24,272 bases of DNA, from positions 1 through 24,272 of the forward strand of contig CAYTEH010000022.1 of NCBI GenBank assembly GCA_964436765.1. The letters are read 5' to 3'. Under the pieces are notes generated by a model. It saw only the letters and a list, made by a program, of their open reading frames with translations. It made no database searches and was not told where the DNA came from. Both the position numbers and the translations under genes were made by a program. Origin of the DNA: CAYTEH01 sp964436765 (lineage in GTDB: Bacteria; Patescibacteriota; Gracilibacteria; Peribacterales; Peribacteraceae). Positions 6,697-13,847 of this stretch are shown here, in pieces. How positions within the stretch are numbered: position 1 is the first letter of the stretch; every line of letters starts with the position of its first letter.

Positions 6697-8379
6697 TCAC
6701 AACTTTTTCTCTTCGTGATACACCATATCGAGGTTCACCTCCCACAGGTTTGATTTGTCGGTACGGCCCGCGACGATGTTATCCACCGCCGTCATGGCCG
6801 TGAGCATGCTGTGATCTTGGTTGTTGTAGCGGTGCATGCCGTTGCGGCCGACGAGGAAGATATTGGGGATCGTGTTCACGTAGTCTTCGACGACTTTTAA
6901 TTGCGTGTAGCTGCCCCAGTATGCCGGGTAGGCCTTGGGCATGCGGAGCACGCACGCGTCGAGCAGGTCTTCTTTCTGGATGAAACCGATCTTCACCATT
7001 TCACCGACACCGAGGTCGATCAGTTCCTGGTCGGGTTTGACCCACAAATCCCCTCCCTCGTTCACGAAGTACTCGAGCCCGATCCAGATGGAATTCTGCC
7101 GGTCGGCCACCATGTAGGGACTCCAGTTGTTGAAGATCTGGACGCGGCCGACCCGCACTCCCCCCTCCTGGATATAGATCCAGTTATCGGGCACGTCCGC
7201 TTGCGGCTTCTTCCCCTTCTCCTGGACGTGAAGCTTTTTGAGCAGGAGACCAACGGTCAAAAAGTCCCGGTACTGGAGGCCCTCCGCGACTTCCACGACG
7301 CTTTCTGGCGGACGCGGGCGCATCATGCCGAACAGGTGCTTGATGGGCATGGTGGAGAAGAAGTAGTCACACGCGACCTCGCGCGTCTCCCCCGTCTTGA
7401 CGTCTTCCACCGTCACGGACGTGACTTTCCCGTCTGTGAGTTTGAGTCCTGAGACCCGTGTCTTCATGTGGACTTCCCCGCCGCATGCCTTGACCTGATC
7501 CGCCACCGTTTCCCACATCTGCCCGGGCCCGAATTTGGGGTAGAAGAACCGGGTGATGAGACTGGTCTCGCGCTCCTGCTGCCTCTTCTTGAAATCGCTG
7601 CTCAGGAGGTCCTTGATGGCATGGGCCACCGCACGCTTGAGGCTGAGTCCCTTCACACGTTGCGCGCCCCAATCTGCACGGATCTCGCGGCAGGGCACGC
7701 CCCAAACCTTTTCCGTGTACGCCTCGAAGAACGTTTTGTAGAGCCGGTCGCCGAAGCGGTTGCGGTAAAAGGCATCCAGGTACGTCTCGTCTTTGATGGG
7801 AAACATTTGCCGCCAGATGTAGGAAAAGCCGATCATCGCGGTGTTCCAGAGCCCGAGTCTCCGGGCAACGTGGAGCGTGATGCCGATGGGGTACGGGAAG
7901 AAATGGCGCCGGTAATAGATGCGGGAGAGACGCGGACGCTGGAGCATGACCTGGTCTTCTTTTTCGGGATCCGGAGCCTTGCGTGTGATAGTCTTGAGTT
8001 GTGAGTCTTGAGTTGTGAACGACTTAGGACTGCCCAGCGAAGACTCAGGACTTTCAATACACTCCGGGCAGAGGTACTTGATGATCGCCTCCGTCGCGTA
8101 ATCGATCTCATGCTTCTTCTCCGCCGTATCCGCCGCCGGGGCGCCCTGACGCGGGAGGATGTTGAACCACCAGTCCATCACACGTTCGCTTTTGCTGAAG
8201 AACCGGTGCCCGCCGATGTCGATGCGGTTGCCTTTGTAGTTGAACGTCTGCGCGATGCCGCCGATGGCACCGGTCGATTCGAACACCACGGGCGTGATGT
8301 CCGTCCGCTTGAGGAGTTCGTAGGCCGCGGTGAGGCCCGCCGGGCCGGCGCCTGCGATGATCGCAATCTTCTGGCTCAT
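6697..8379 (-). CDS. NAD(P)/FAD-dependent oxidoreductase (HemY/UDP-galactopyranose mutase-like)
   Basis: The 560-residue protein starts with a dinucleotide-binding loop (IIAGAGPAGLTAAYELLKR, residues 7-25) followed by FESTGAIGGIAQTF and RIDIGGHRFF, the FAD-binding signature of the amine-oxidase/protoporphyrinogen-oxidase superfamily. The C-terminal FAD contact is NIFLVGRNGMHRYNNQDHSMLTAM. Proteins of this kind are common in polysaccharide loci, where they oxidise or isomerise a sugar nucleotide or lipid-linked sugar. The substrate here is unknown. Residues ~108-135 form a low-complexity insertion (ESPESSLGSPKSFTTQDSQ and onward) encoded by short tandem repeats at 7991-8052. The gene follows gmd by 17 bases, but a TACAAT hexamer 6 bases before the ATG suggests it also has its own leaderless promoter. 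Confidence 0.85.
   Translation of the reverse strand: MSQKIAIIAGAGPAGLTAAYELLKRTDITPVVFESTGAIGGIAQTFNYKGNRIDIGGHRFFSKSERVMDWWFNILPRQGAPAADTAEKKHEIDYATEAIIKYLCPECIESPESSLGSPKSFTTQDSQLKTITRKAPDPEKEDQVMLQRPRLSRIYYRRHFFPYPIGITLHVARRLGLWNTAMIGFSYIWRQMFPIKDETYLDAFYRNRFGDRLYKTFFEAYTEKVWGVPCREIRADWGAQRVKGLSLKRAVAHAIKDLLSSDFKKRQQERETSLITRFFYPKFGPGQMWETVADQVKACGGEVHMKTRVSGLKLTDGKVTSVTVEDVKTGETREVACDYFFSTMPIKHLFGMMRPRPPESVVEVAEGLQYRDFLTVGLLLKKLHVQEKGKKPQADVPDNWIYIQEGGVRVGRVQIFNNWSPYMVADRQNSIWIGLEYFVNEGGDLWVKPDQELIDLGVGEMVKIGFIQKEDLLDACVLRMPKAYPAYWGSYTQLKVVEDYVNTIPNIFLVGRNGMHRYNNQDHSMLTAMTAVDNIVAGRTDKSNLWEVNLDMVYHEEKKL
7991..8018. repeat. 14-bp tandem duplication (two heptamers) inside the FAD oxidoreductase gene
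   Basis: gtcttgagttgtga occurs twice in succession, each unit made of the heptamers gtcttga and gttgtga. The following ~35 bases hold a related pair, gacttaggac and gactcaggac. Together they encode the low-complexity loop of the enzyme. Confidence 0.85.
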
Positions 8380-8385
8380 GGACGG

Positions 8386-8391
8386 ATTGTA
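8386..8391 (-). promoter_or_regulatory. -10-like hexamer TACAAT before the FAD oxidoreductase
   Basis: TACAAT ends exactly 6 bases before the ATG at 8379, the spacing expected for a leaderless transcript. It lies in the 17-base gap after gmd. Confidence 0.55.
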
Positions 8392-8396
8392 CGGAT

Positions 8397-9446
8397 TCAG
8401 CCCGGAAGAGCCACCCCCAGCGCCTTGCAGTCCTCCTGGAGCATGAGGAGTGCCAGTGTATCCACATCGGTCTTCGCCTCCCAGCCGAGCACGCGCTTGG
8501 CCTTGGCGGGATTGCCGCAGAGGTAATCCACCTCGGCGGGACGGTAGTAGTGGGGATCGGTGGTGACGATCACCTTGCCGGTCTTCGTATCCACGTAGTG
8601 CTCGTCCTGGCCCTGCCCCTCACGGCGGTAGCTGATGCCCGCATGCTTCAGGCAGAACTCCAGGAACTCGCGCACCGAGTGGACTTTGCCTGTCGCCAGC
8701 ACGTAATCGTCGGGCGTGTCCTGCTGCAACATCATCCACATGCCCTCCACGTACTCCTTGGCGTAGCCCCAGTCGCGCTTGGCCTCCAGGTTCCCGAGCC
8801 GGAGCTTCTCCTGTTTGCCCGCGAGGATCATGGCGATAGTCAGGGTGATCTTGCGCGTGACGAAGTTCTCGCCGCGCCTGGGCGACTCGTGGTTAAAGAG
8901 GATGCCGTTCACCGCGAACATCCCGTAGCTTTCGCGGTAGTTGCGTGTGAGGTCGAACGAGTACGCCTTGGCGCACGCGTAGGGGCTGCGGGGATAGAAC
9001 GGCGTCTGTTCGTCCTGCGATCCGCCCGTGGTCTTGCCGTAGAGCTCGCTGCTGCTTGCCTGGTAGAACTTCGCCTGCAGGCCGCTCGTCCTGAGCGCCT
9101 CGAGCAGGCGCGTGGTGCCCAGGCCCGTGATGTCGCCGGTGTACTCGGGGGTGTCGAAGCTGATGCCCACGTGGCTCTGCGCGGCAAGATTATAGACTTC
9201 GTCGGGACGGACGGCCTCAATGACGCGCATGAGCGAGCTGCTGTCGCCAAGATCACCGTAGTGAAGCTCGATGGGCTTGTCGGGCGTGTTGACGTCGGAG
9301 AACAGGTGATCGATGCGGCCTCGATTGAACGTGGACGCGCGGCGGACGATGCCGTGCACTTCGTAGCCCTTCTGCAGCAGCAGTTCGGCGAGGTACGAAC
9401 CGTCCTGGCCCGTGATGCCGGTGATGAGGGCTTTCTTACGCGACAT
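8397..9446 (-). CDS. gmd: GDP-mannose 4,6-dehydratase
   Basis: The 349-residue protein has the usual length and all hallmarks of Gmd: ALITGITGQDGSYLAELLL (Gly10, Gly13, Gly16), HYGDLGDSSSL, NLAAQSHVGISF, SSSELYG (131-137), Tyr156-x-x-x-Lys160 (YACAK), NHESPRRGENFVTRKIT, and RDWGYAKEYVEGMW. It converts GDP-mannose to GDP-4-keto-6-deoxymannose in the cytoplasm, the precursor of GDP-perosamine, GDP-fucose and GDP-rhamnose. The perosamine-synthase-like aminotransferase at 19698-21137 could use this product. The ATG at 9446 is chosen because it opens the conserved N-terminus. A near copy of the first ten codons lies 79 bases upstream, out of frame, next to the promoter-like hexamer, so the gene start has been rearranged. 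Confidence 0.97.
   Translation of the reverse strand: MSRKKALITGITGQDGSYLAELLLQKGYEVHGIVRRASTFNRGRIDHLFSDVNTPDKPIELHYGDLGDSSSLMRVIEAVRPDEVYNLAAQSHVGISFDTPEYTGDITGLGTTRLLEALRTSGLQAKFYQASSSELYGKTTGGSQDEQTPFYPRSPYACAKAYSFDLTRNYRESYGMFAVNGILFNHESPRRGENFVTRKITLTIAMILAGKQEKLRLGNLEAKRDWGYAKEYVEGMWMMLQQDTPDDYVLATGKVHSVREFLEFCLKHAGISYRREGQGQDEHYVDTKTGKVIVTTDPHYYRPAEVDYLCGNPAKAKRVLGWEAKTDVDTLALLMLQEDCKALGVALPG
9416..9446. repeat. 31-bp direct repeat, downstream copy (true gmd start)
   Basis: This copy matches 9495-9525 at 28 of 31 bases. It encodes MSRKKALITG and onward. Confidence 0.85.
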
Positions 9447-9475
9447 ACATCTGAAAGGTATTGATGCACTTCTCG

Positions 9476-9494
9476 CCCTGAGCCTGTCGAAGGG
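9476..9494. repeat. REP-like 19-mer between the two copies of the gmd start
   Basis: The sequence ccctgagcctgtcgaaggg matches the inverted element at 6525-6543 at 17 of 19 bases. It separates the two 31-base copies. Confidence 0.75.
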
Positions 9495-9525
9495 TGCCGG
9501 TGATGAGGGCTTTCTTGCGTGACAC
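9495..9525. repeat. 31-bp direct repeat, upstream copy
   Basis: This is the partner of 9416-9446, offset by 79 bases and therefore out of frame with it. Confidence 0.85.
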
Positions 9526-9532
9526 GGGCGTA

Positions 9533-9538
9533 AGTATA
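9533..9538 (-). promoter_or_regulatory. -10-like hexamer TATACT before the displaced gmd start
   Basis: TATACT ends 7 bases before the GTG at 9525 but 86 bases before the functional ATG at 9446. Confidence 0.5.
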
Positions 9539-9550
9539 GAGCGCACAGAA

Positions 9551-9613
9551 GGGTTTGGGCTAGGGCTGGGATTCTGTTTCTTGCCCTAGCCCTAGCCCTA
9601 ACCCTAGCCCTAT
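9551..9613. repeat. Telomere-like hexamer array with inverted arm (G-quadruplex candidate)
   Basis: Five consecutive hexamers (ccctag, ccctag, ccctaa, ccctag, ccctat) occupy 9584-9613. The minus strand therefore has five GGG tracts with 3-base spacers, the classic intramolecular G-quadruplex pattern. An inverted arm at 9551-9571 (core gggctagggc, 9557-9566) can pair with 9583-9592. The array lies between divergent gmd (-) and the dehydrogenase gene (+), and its last hexamer overlaps the TATACT element of the latter. Confidence 0.8.
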
Positions 9614-9616
9614 ACT
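9611..9616 (+). promoter_or_regulatory. -10-like hexamer TATACT before the UDP-HexNAc dehydrogenase
   Basis: TATACT ends 10 bases before the ATG at 9627 and overlaps the end of the hexamer array. A short gaag between them is at most a weak Shine-Dalgarno. Confidence 0.5.
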
Positions 9617-9626
9617 GAAGATCACC

Positions 9627-10895
9627 ATGCAATCAACGAAGATCGCCATCGTCGGCCTCGGCTACGTCGGCCTCCCCCTCGCGAACGCCTTTGCGAAGAA
9701 AGGCCATACCGTGCTCGGGTTCGATATCAGCGAGAAGCGCGTCCTGAGCCTGAAAAGCGGGCACGACTGGACGCACGAGGTATCGGACGATGACCTGAAG
9801 AAGACCACCATGACCTTCTCCACCGACCCTGCGGTGATCGCGAAAGCGAACGTCGTGATTGTCGCGGTACCGACGCCGGTGGACGACAGGAACAAACCGG
9901 ACCTCTCCCCCGTCATAAACGCATCGCACACGGTGGGCAAGCAACTGAAGAAGGGCATGATCGTCTGCTTCGAATCGACCGTGTATCCGGGCGTGACGGA
10001 AGACATCTGCGGCCCGATTCTGGAGAAGGAGTCCGGACTGAAAAGCGGCACCGACTTCTTCCTGGGATATTCCCCCGAACGCATCAACCCGGGCGACAAG
10101 CTTCATACCGTCGATAAGATCGCGAAGGTGGTGGCCGGACAGGACAACAAAACCGCCGACATCCTCTGCGCGCTGTACGGCGACGTGACGAGCGGAGGCA
10201 TCCACCGCGCACCCGGCATCAAAGTCGCCGAGATGGCGAAGGCGATCGAGAATGCGCAGCGCGACATCAACATCGCCTACATCAACGAGGTCGCGATGCT
10301 GTGCCACCGTATCGGGATCCCCACGAAGGATGTCCTCGCCGCAGCGAAAACCAAGTGGAACTTCCTGCATTTCCAGCCGGGGCTCGTGGGCGGGCACTGC
10401 ATCGGCGTGGATCCGTACTACCTGGTGGAGAAGGCGAAGGAGCTGGGCATGGATACGCAGCTGATCACGGCCGGCCGCAGCATCAACGACGGCATAGCCG
10501 CGTTCGTCGCAGGGGAGATGATCAAGGCTCTCGGGAACCCCAAGGGCAAGAACGTCCTCGTGCTGGGACTCACATTCAAAGAGAACGTACCCGATACCAG
10601 GAACAGCAAATCATCCGACGTCGTGCGGCTGCTGGAACAGGCCGGCTGCACCGTCTCGGTCCACGATGCCGAGGTAGGCAAAGAGGGCGTGGCGTGGGCG
10701 AAGCACACGTGGGGAGAACCCGGCGGCGGCCCCTACGACGGCATCGCCTACCTCGTCCCGCACAGGGAATATGCATCATGGAGTGTGCCGGCGTGGCTGA
10801 GTATGACGAAGCCCGGGGGCGTCATCTACGACCTGAAGTCGGTGCTGCCCGGGGAAGAACTTACAAAGCAGGGAAGAACGTATCTGGCATTGTAA
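9627..10895 (+). CDS. tviB: UDP-N-acetylhexosamine 6-dehydrogenase (WbpA/TviB type)
   Basis: The 422-residue protein is a full-length member of the UDP-glucose/UDP-HexNAc dehydrogenase family. It has GLGYVGLPLANAFA near the N-terminus, GYSPERINPGD (147-157), KVAEMAKAIENAQRDINIAY, and GGHCIGVDPYYL with the catalytic Cys258. The third domain has LGLTFKENVPDTRNSKSSDV. The SPERINPGD and IENAQRDINIAYINE segments favour the WbpA/TviB (UDP-GlcNAc 6-dehydrogenase) branch over UDP-glucose dehydrogenase. It makes a UDP-HexNAc uronic acid by two NAD-dependent oxidations. The epimerase at the window start could act on such a product. The ATG is fixed by the conserved N-terminal loop. The 3' end faces the methyltransferase gene across 45 bases. 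Confidence 0.93.
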   Translation: MQSTKIAIVGLGYVGLPLANAFAKKGHTVLGFDISEKRVLSLKSGHDWTHEVSDDDLKKTTMTFSTDPAVIAKANVVIVAVPTPVDDRNKPDLSPVINASHTVGKQLKKGMIVCFESTVYPGVTEDICGPILEKESGLKSGTDFFLGYSPERINPGDKLHTVDKIAKVVAGQDNKTADILCALYGDVTSGGIHRAPGIKVAEMAKAIENAQRDINIAYINEVAMLCHRIGIPTKDVLAAAKTKWNFLHFQPGLVGGHCIGVDPYYLVEKAKELGMDTQLITAGRSINDGIAAFVAGEMIKALGNPKGKNVLVLGLTFKENVPDTRNSKSSDVVRLLEQAGCTVSVHDAEVGKEGVAWAKHTWGEPGGGPYDGIAYLVPHREYASWSVPAWLSMTKPGGVIYDLKSVLPGEELTKQGRTYLAL

Positions 10896-10940
10896 ATCCG
10901 GAAAGTGCCGGCATATCAGGGCTGAGTCCTCTGACGCGGA

Positions 10941-11744
10941 TCAGGCGTGCTTGCGATACACGAATTGCGGCACCAGGGTATCGCACGACGCATCGATGAG
11001 CGCAAAGACGGCGTCACGATCGCGTTGCGCGCGTTCCAGATGGGCATGGGAGAAATCGGTCTCCTTGGGGAAGTTCAGCACCAAGAGCCCCCCGGGCCGG
11101 AGTGATGTGAGCAGGCGCTGCATGATCGTCAGCGGCTCGTAGGTGTGTTCCAGACAATCGAGACTGATGATCGCGGCATATTCTCCCGCAGGGAATACCT
11201 CGGAGCCATCAACCGCGATGATGCGTCGCAGCGTCCCCGCCATGGTCTTTCGGACAAAGTCGAGGGTCTGGGAGGGGATGTCTGCTATGTCGACGCTCGT
11301 ATATCCCTTGGCGGCAAGGTAGTGGACAAGCACTCCTGCGCCTCCGCCGTAGTCAAGGATGGGATCGTTCTTCGCAACGCCCGCGGCGCGGACGAGGTGG
11401 CGGACCCGGAGGATCTTCTTCTTGTACTCGTAGTGCCCGATACTCATGTAGGCCTGTCGCCAGATATCTTTGTCGTGTTCCTGGTAGAAATGTTCGATCT
11501 CCTCCTTCGTCGCCCGCGATTGCTTGGTCCAGAGCTCTTCAAACCCGATGCGGGAAACGAAGTAGCGCACGAGAAATTCCAGCCTGCCCGAGAGCCTGTA
11601 GGCGCTCTTAGCAAGCGGCTCGATGCTCATGGCCGGGAACGCGCGCCTCGGAAAGAGCCGCAGCCAGACGTACTGCAGCAGCAGGGGCTTTTGCGATAGA
11701 TTCGTGTACGGATAGACCTTGGAGATGCGCCAGAAGCTGCTCAT
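10941..11744 (-). CDS. Class I SAM-dependent methyltransferase
   Basis: The protein has 267 residues from the ATG at 11744. The SAM-binding motif I is ILDYGGGAGVLVHYL (residues 129-143). It is followed by SVDIADIP, the EYAAIISLDCLEHTYEPL segment and SLRPGGLLVLNFPKE, the usual order of a Methyltransf_11/23 fold. The ~125-residue N-terminal extension is helical and contains SRATKEEIEHFYQEHDKDIW. It is the last gene of the minus-strand heptose operon and probably methylates a sugar of the glycan; the substrate is unknown. A TATACT hexamer 11 bases upstream supports this start over in-frame upstream codons that fall inside the preceding gene. Confidence 0.85.
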   Translation of the reverse strand: MSSFWRISKVYPYTNLSQKPLLLQYVWLRLFPRRAFPAMSIEPLAKSAYRLSGRLEFLVRYFVSRIGFEELWTKQSRATKEEIEHFYQEHDKDIWRQAYMSIGHYEYKKKILRVRHLVRAAGVAKNDPILDYGGGAGVLVHYLAAKGYTSVDIADIPSQTLDFVRKTMAGTLRRIIAVDGSEVFPAGEYAAIISLDCLEHTYEPLTIMQRLLTSLRPGGLLVLNFPKETDFSHAHLERAQRDRDAVFALIDASCDTLVPQFVYRKHA

Positions 11745-11755
11745 AGAGTGGGGGC

Positions 11756-11761
11756 AGTATA
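11756..11761 (-). promoter_or_regulatory. -10-like hexamer TATACT before the methyltransferase
   Basis: TATACT lies in the 28-base gap after the GT9 gene, 11 bases before the ATG, and could give the methyltransferase its own transcript. Confidence 0.4.
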
Positions 11762-11772
11762 CGGGAATCTGC

Positions 11773-12876
11773 TCAGTCGCATAGGAGAGAGCCAAGCGCC
11801 GCCTCCACAGCCTCAACCGGAGTGTCCCGCACGCACCGCAGCTGCTCCCCTGTGGCCGTCCTCGGCGATCGCGAAACATGCATCCAGGGGGTACAACCGG
11901 GCGGCGGAAGCACGTGCACGACGCGCTCCCCCGCCGGCGGAATCTGCTCGCGAATGTCGGACCCTCCGACGATCACAGCCACTGGAGCTCCCATCGCGTG
12001 AGCAATGAACATCGGGCCGGTATCCACGGAGGCGAACGCAGCGGTCTTGGCACAGAGGCACGCGACCTGCCCGAGCGAGAGCGATGACGCGTCGATGATC
12101 CGCTCCGGATGCCTGCACAGACACAGGATGCCACGCATGCGCTCCTGATCGAGCGTCGACACTACCACCGATAAGCCATGTGTCTCCGCAACCCGATCGG
12201 CGAGCTCGGCGAATTTTTCCGCGGGCCATTCCTTCACCGCGTTGCCCGCGCTCACATTGAAGAGCACGAATGACCGCTCCGTCAGTCCCCGCTCGTGCAT
12301 CCACCGATCGGCAGAACTGCGATCCTCAGGGGACGGAAAGAACTCGAGCCGGTACGGCAGGGGCCGTACCCCGAGCGGCCGCAGCAACGCCATGTAGTGA
12401 CCGACCACGCTCGTACCGATGCAATACGGGATATTCTCCGTATTGAAGGCCCGACTCCACCGCACGATATGGCCGTGCTGCTCCGACGGAGTATTGATTC
12501 TATGCCGTGCCCCGCACCAGAGCCCCACCATGGACCAGAACGCCCCCGGCAGGCAGGTGACGACGGCGTCGTACCGCTCGCGCATGAGCATGCGCACGAG
12601 ACGGGAGCGCCGCCCGCTCCACGGAATGACGCGGTCGACGAAGCGATTTCGCTCCACGACAACGGCGCTGCCAGGGCGACAGAGGAGATGCACCGTCGCA
12701 TCCGGCAGGCTCTCCTTGACCGCCCGGAACATGGGAGTGGTGCAGACCATGTCGCCGAGCTTGGCCCATTGGATGATGAGGATCTTCTGAGGTTCCGTGC
12801 GAGACCGGAGCCGGGCTCTGAGGAAGAGCCAGGGCGAGCAGACAGCCGTACAGAGGAACCACAGGACGGTGTTCAT
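11773..12876 (-). CDS. GT9 family glycosyltransferase (ADP-heptose:LPS heptosyltransferase-like)
   Basis: The 367-residue protein has a short hydrophobic N-terminus (residues ~4-20) and then KILIIQWAKLGDMVCTTPMF, the N-terminal loop of GT9 heptosyltransferases (GDxxxxTP). The C-terminal Rossmann half carries FVLFNVSAGNAVKEWPAEKFAELA and SVDTGPMFIAHAMGAPVAVIVG, the family's donor-binding TGP motif. GT9 enzymes transfer heptose from a nucleotide donor to a membrane-linked acceptor on the cytoplasmic face. The start overlaps the stop of the upstream phosphatase-nucleotidyltransferase gene in an ATGA. This places it directly after the genes that would make the nucleotide-heptose, so a heptose donor is the best reading. 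The long antisense frame on the plus strand is a shadow. Confidence 0.9.
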   Translation of the reverse strand: MNTVLWFLCTAVCSPWLFLRARLRSRTEPQKILIIQWAKLGDMVCTTPMFRAVKESLPDATVHLLCRPGSAVVVERNRFVDRVIPWSGRRSRLVRMLMRERYDAVVTCLPGAFWSMVGLWCGARHRINTPSEQHGHIVRWSRAFNTENIPYCIGTSVVGHYMALLRPLGVRPLPYRLEFFPSPEDRSSADRWMHERGLTERSFVLFNVSAGNAVKEWPAEKFAELADRVAETHGLSVVVSTLDQERMRGILCLCRHPERIIDASSLSLGQVACLCAKTAAFASVDTGPMFIAHAMGAPVAVIVGGSDIREQIPPAGERVVHVLPPPGCTPWMHVSRSPRTATGEQLRCVRDTPVEAVEAALGSLLCD

Positions 12877-13847
12877 GCCTGCCGCGTACGGAGAATCTCA
12901 GAGGTTGATCCCAATTCTTTCCGCACCGGCACAAGGACAAGCGTTGCGCCGATCTCCCGCAACACGGGAGCCTCGATGCAGTCCCTGCCGTACGTTTCGG
13001 CGTTCACGTGCATGTCGGGGCGGATGGACGGGAGCCATGGTCGCGGATCGGGATCGTCGAACACGAAGACAGCATCGGCGTACGCCGCCACTTTCCGCGC
13101 GCGGATGTCCTGCAGTTCGACGGGACGCCCCGGCCCCTTGGAACCGCGCACGGAGGCGTCGCTATTCACACCAACGATCAGCACGTCTCCTTGTGCTTTG
13201 GCCTCCTCGAGAAGGAAACGGTGCCCCGGATGCAGGAGGTCGAAGGCGCCGTTGGTGGTCACGATGCGCTTTCCGCTCTTCCGGGCTTCCGCAGCGAACA
13301 TCGCGGCGGCGGCAATGCCCATCACCGGCGGCGTCAGTTTCCGGCGGCAGAGCAGAAACCGCGCAAGCGTCGGAAGATCCGGCACGATGACGTCGGGAAG
13401 ATCCGTGACGGGATGCCCATCTTGGACGAGCACTGTGAAGCACCCGATATTCCTGCCGAACACGACGTCGCTCCCGCGATTCCCGACCATGATGCACTCA
13501 TCCGCTTTCAAGCCGTGTCGCTCCGAAAGCTGCGTCCACATCCCGGTTTTCGGCTTTCGGCAGGCACAACCATCAGACGGCTGATGAGGACAGAGAGCGA
13601 TGTCCTCGATCATGACGCCGCCGGCTTTCAGCAGATCGAGAAGGGCCGCATTCACCGCTTCCACCTGGTCCATAGTCGTCAGCCCCCGCGCCACGCCCGA
13701 CTGATTGCTGACCACGAAGAACGAACACTCCCTGAGCATCGACAACCCCTCGACGACTCCCGGCAGCAGACGGATATTTTCCGGCGCGTAGTCGTAGTCC
13801 CGCTCCTCGATAAGTACGCCGTCGCGGTCGAGGAGAAGAGTCCTCAT
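12873..13847 (-). CDS. Fusion: heptose-bisphosphate phosphatase (GmhB-like) + HldE-type nucleotidyltransferase
   Basis: The 324-residue protein joins two enzymes. Residues 1 to ~170 are a HAD phosphatase of the GmhB type: LLLDRDGVL with Asp7 and Asp9, SNQSGVARG, a zinc site CPHQPSDGCACRKPKTG (Cys86, His88, Cys94, Cys96), and MVGNRGSDV. Residues ~190-324 are a cytidylyltransferase-like domain as in the C-terminal half of HldE/RfaE: TNGAFDLLHPGHRFLL with HPGH at 206-209, GVNSDASVRGSKGPGRPV, and LGSTSEI near the end. Together they would remove the 7-phosphate from heptose 1,7-bisphosphate and attach a nucleotide to the 1-phosphate, two successive steps of nucleotide-heptose synthesis. Both ends overlap neighbours in ATGA junctions. 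In well-studied bacteria the nucleotidyltransferase is instead fused to the kinase. ADP or GDP as nucleotide cannot be decided. Confidence 0.93.
   Translation of the reverse strand: MRTLLLDRDGVLIEERDYDYAPENIRLLPGVVEGLSMLRECSFFVVSNQSGVARGLTTMDQVEAVNAALLDLLKAGGVMIEDIALCPHQPSDGCACRKPKTGMWTQLSERHGLKADECIMVGNRGSDVVFGRNIGCFTVLVQDGHPVTDLPDVIVPDLPTLARFLLCRRKLTPPVMGIAAAAMFAAEARKSGKRIVTTNGAFDLLHPGHRFLLEEAKAQGDVLIVGVNSDASVRGSKGPGRPVELQDIRARKVAAYADAVFVFDDPDPRPWLPSIRPDMHVNAETYGRDCIEAPVLREIGATLVLVPVRKELGSTSEILRTRQA

Larger units (their letters stand above)
9436..9525 (-). pseudogene. Duplicated, truncated gmd start acting as a 29-codon leader ORF
   Basis: The GTG at 9525 opens VSRKKALITGT, the same N-terminus as Gmd. 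The frame then runs through a REP-like 19-mer and stops at a TAA ten bases after the A of the real gmd ATG. A TATACT hexamer lies 7 bases upstream of the GTG, so this may be the original leaderless start, displaced by a duplication and repeat insertion. If translated, its stop overlaps the gmd start region and could couple the two. Confidence 0.6.

Noticed and set aside
8550..9464. 304-codon plus-strand frame opposite gmd
   Set aside because: Shadow of gmd, whose motifs are unambiguous.
9584..9613. CRISPR-like array
   Set aside because: The units are contiguous hexamers without spacers, and no cas genes are present.
10896..10940. Terminator between the convergent dehydrogenase and methyltransferase genes
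   Set aside because: Short ccgg and tcagg/cctctga inverted matches exist, but the stems are weak or bulged and no T-run follows.
12295..13584. 429-codon plus-strand frame across the GT9 and GmhB-nucleotidyltransferase genes
   Set aside because: It spans two well-supported genes on the other strand and has low-complexity, Arg/Pro/Ser-rich composition.
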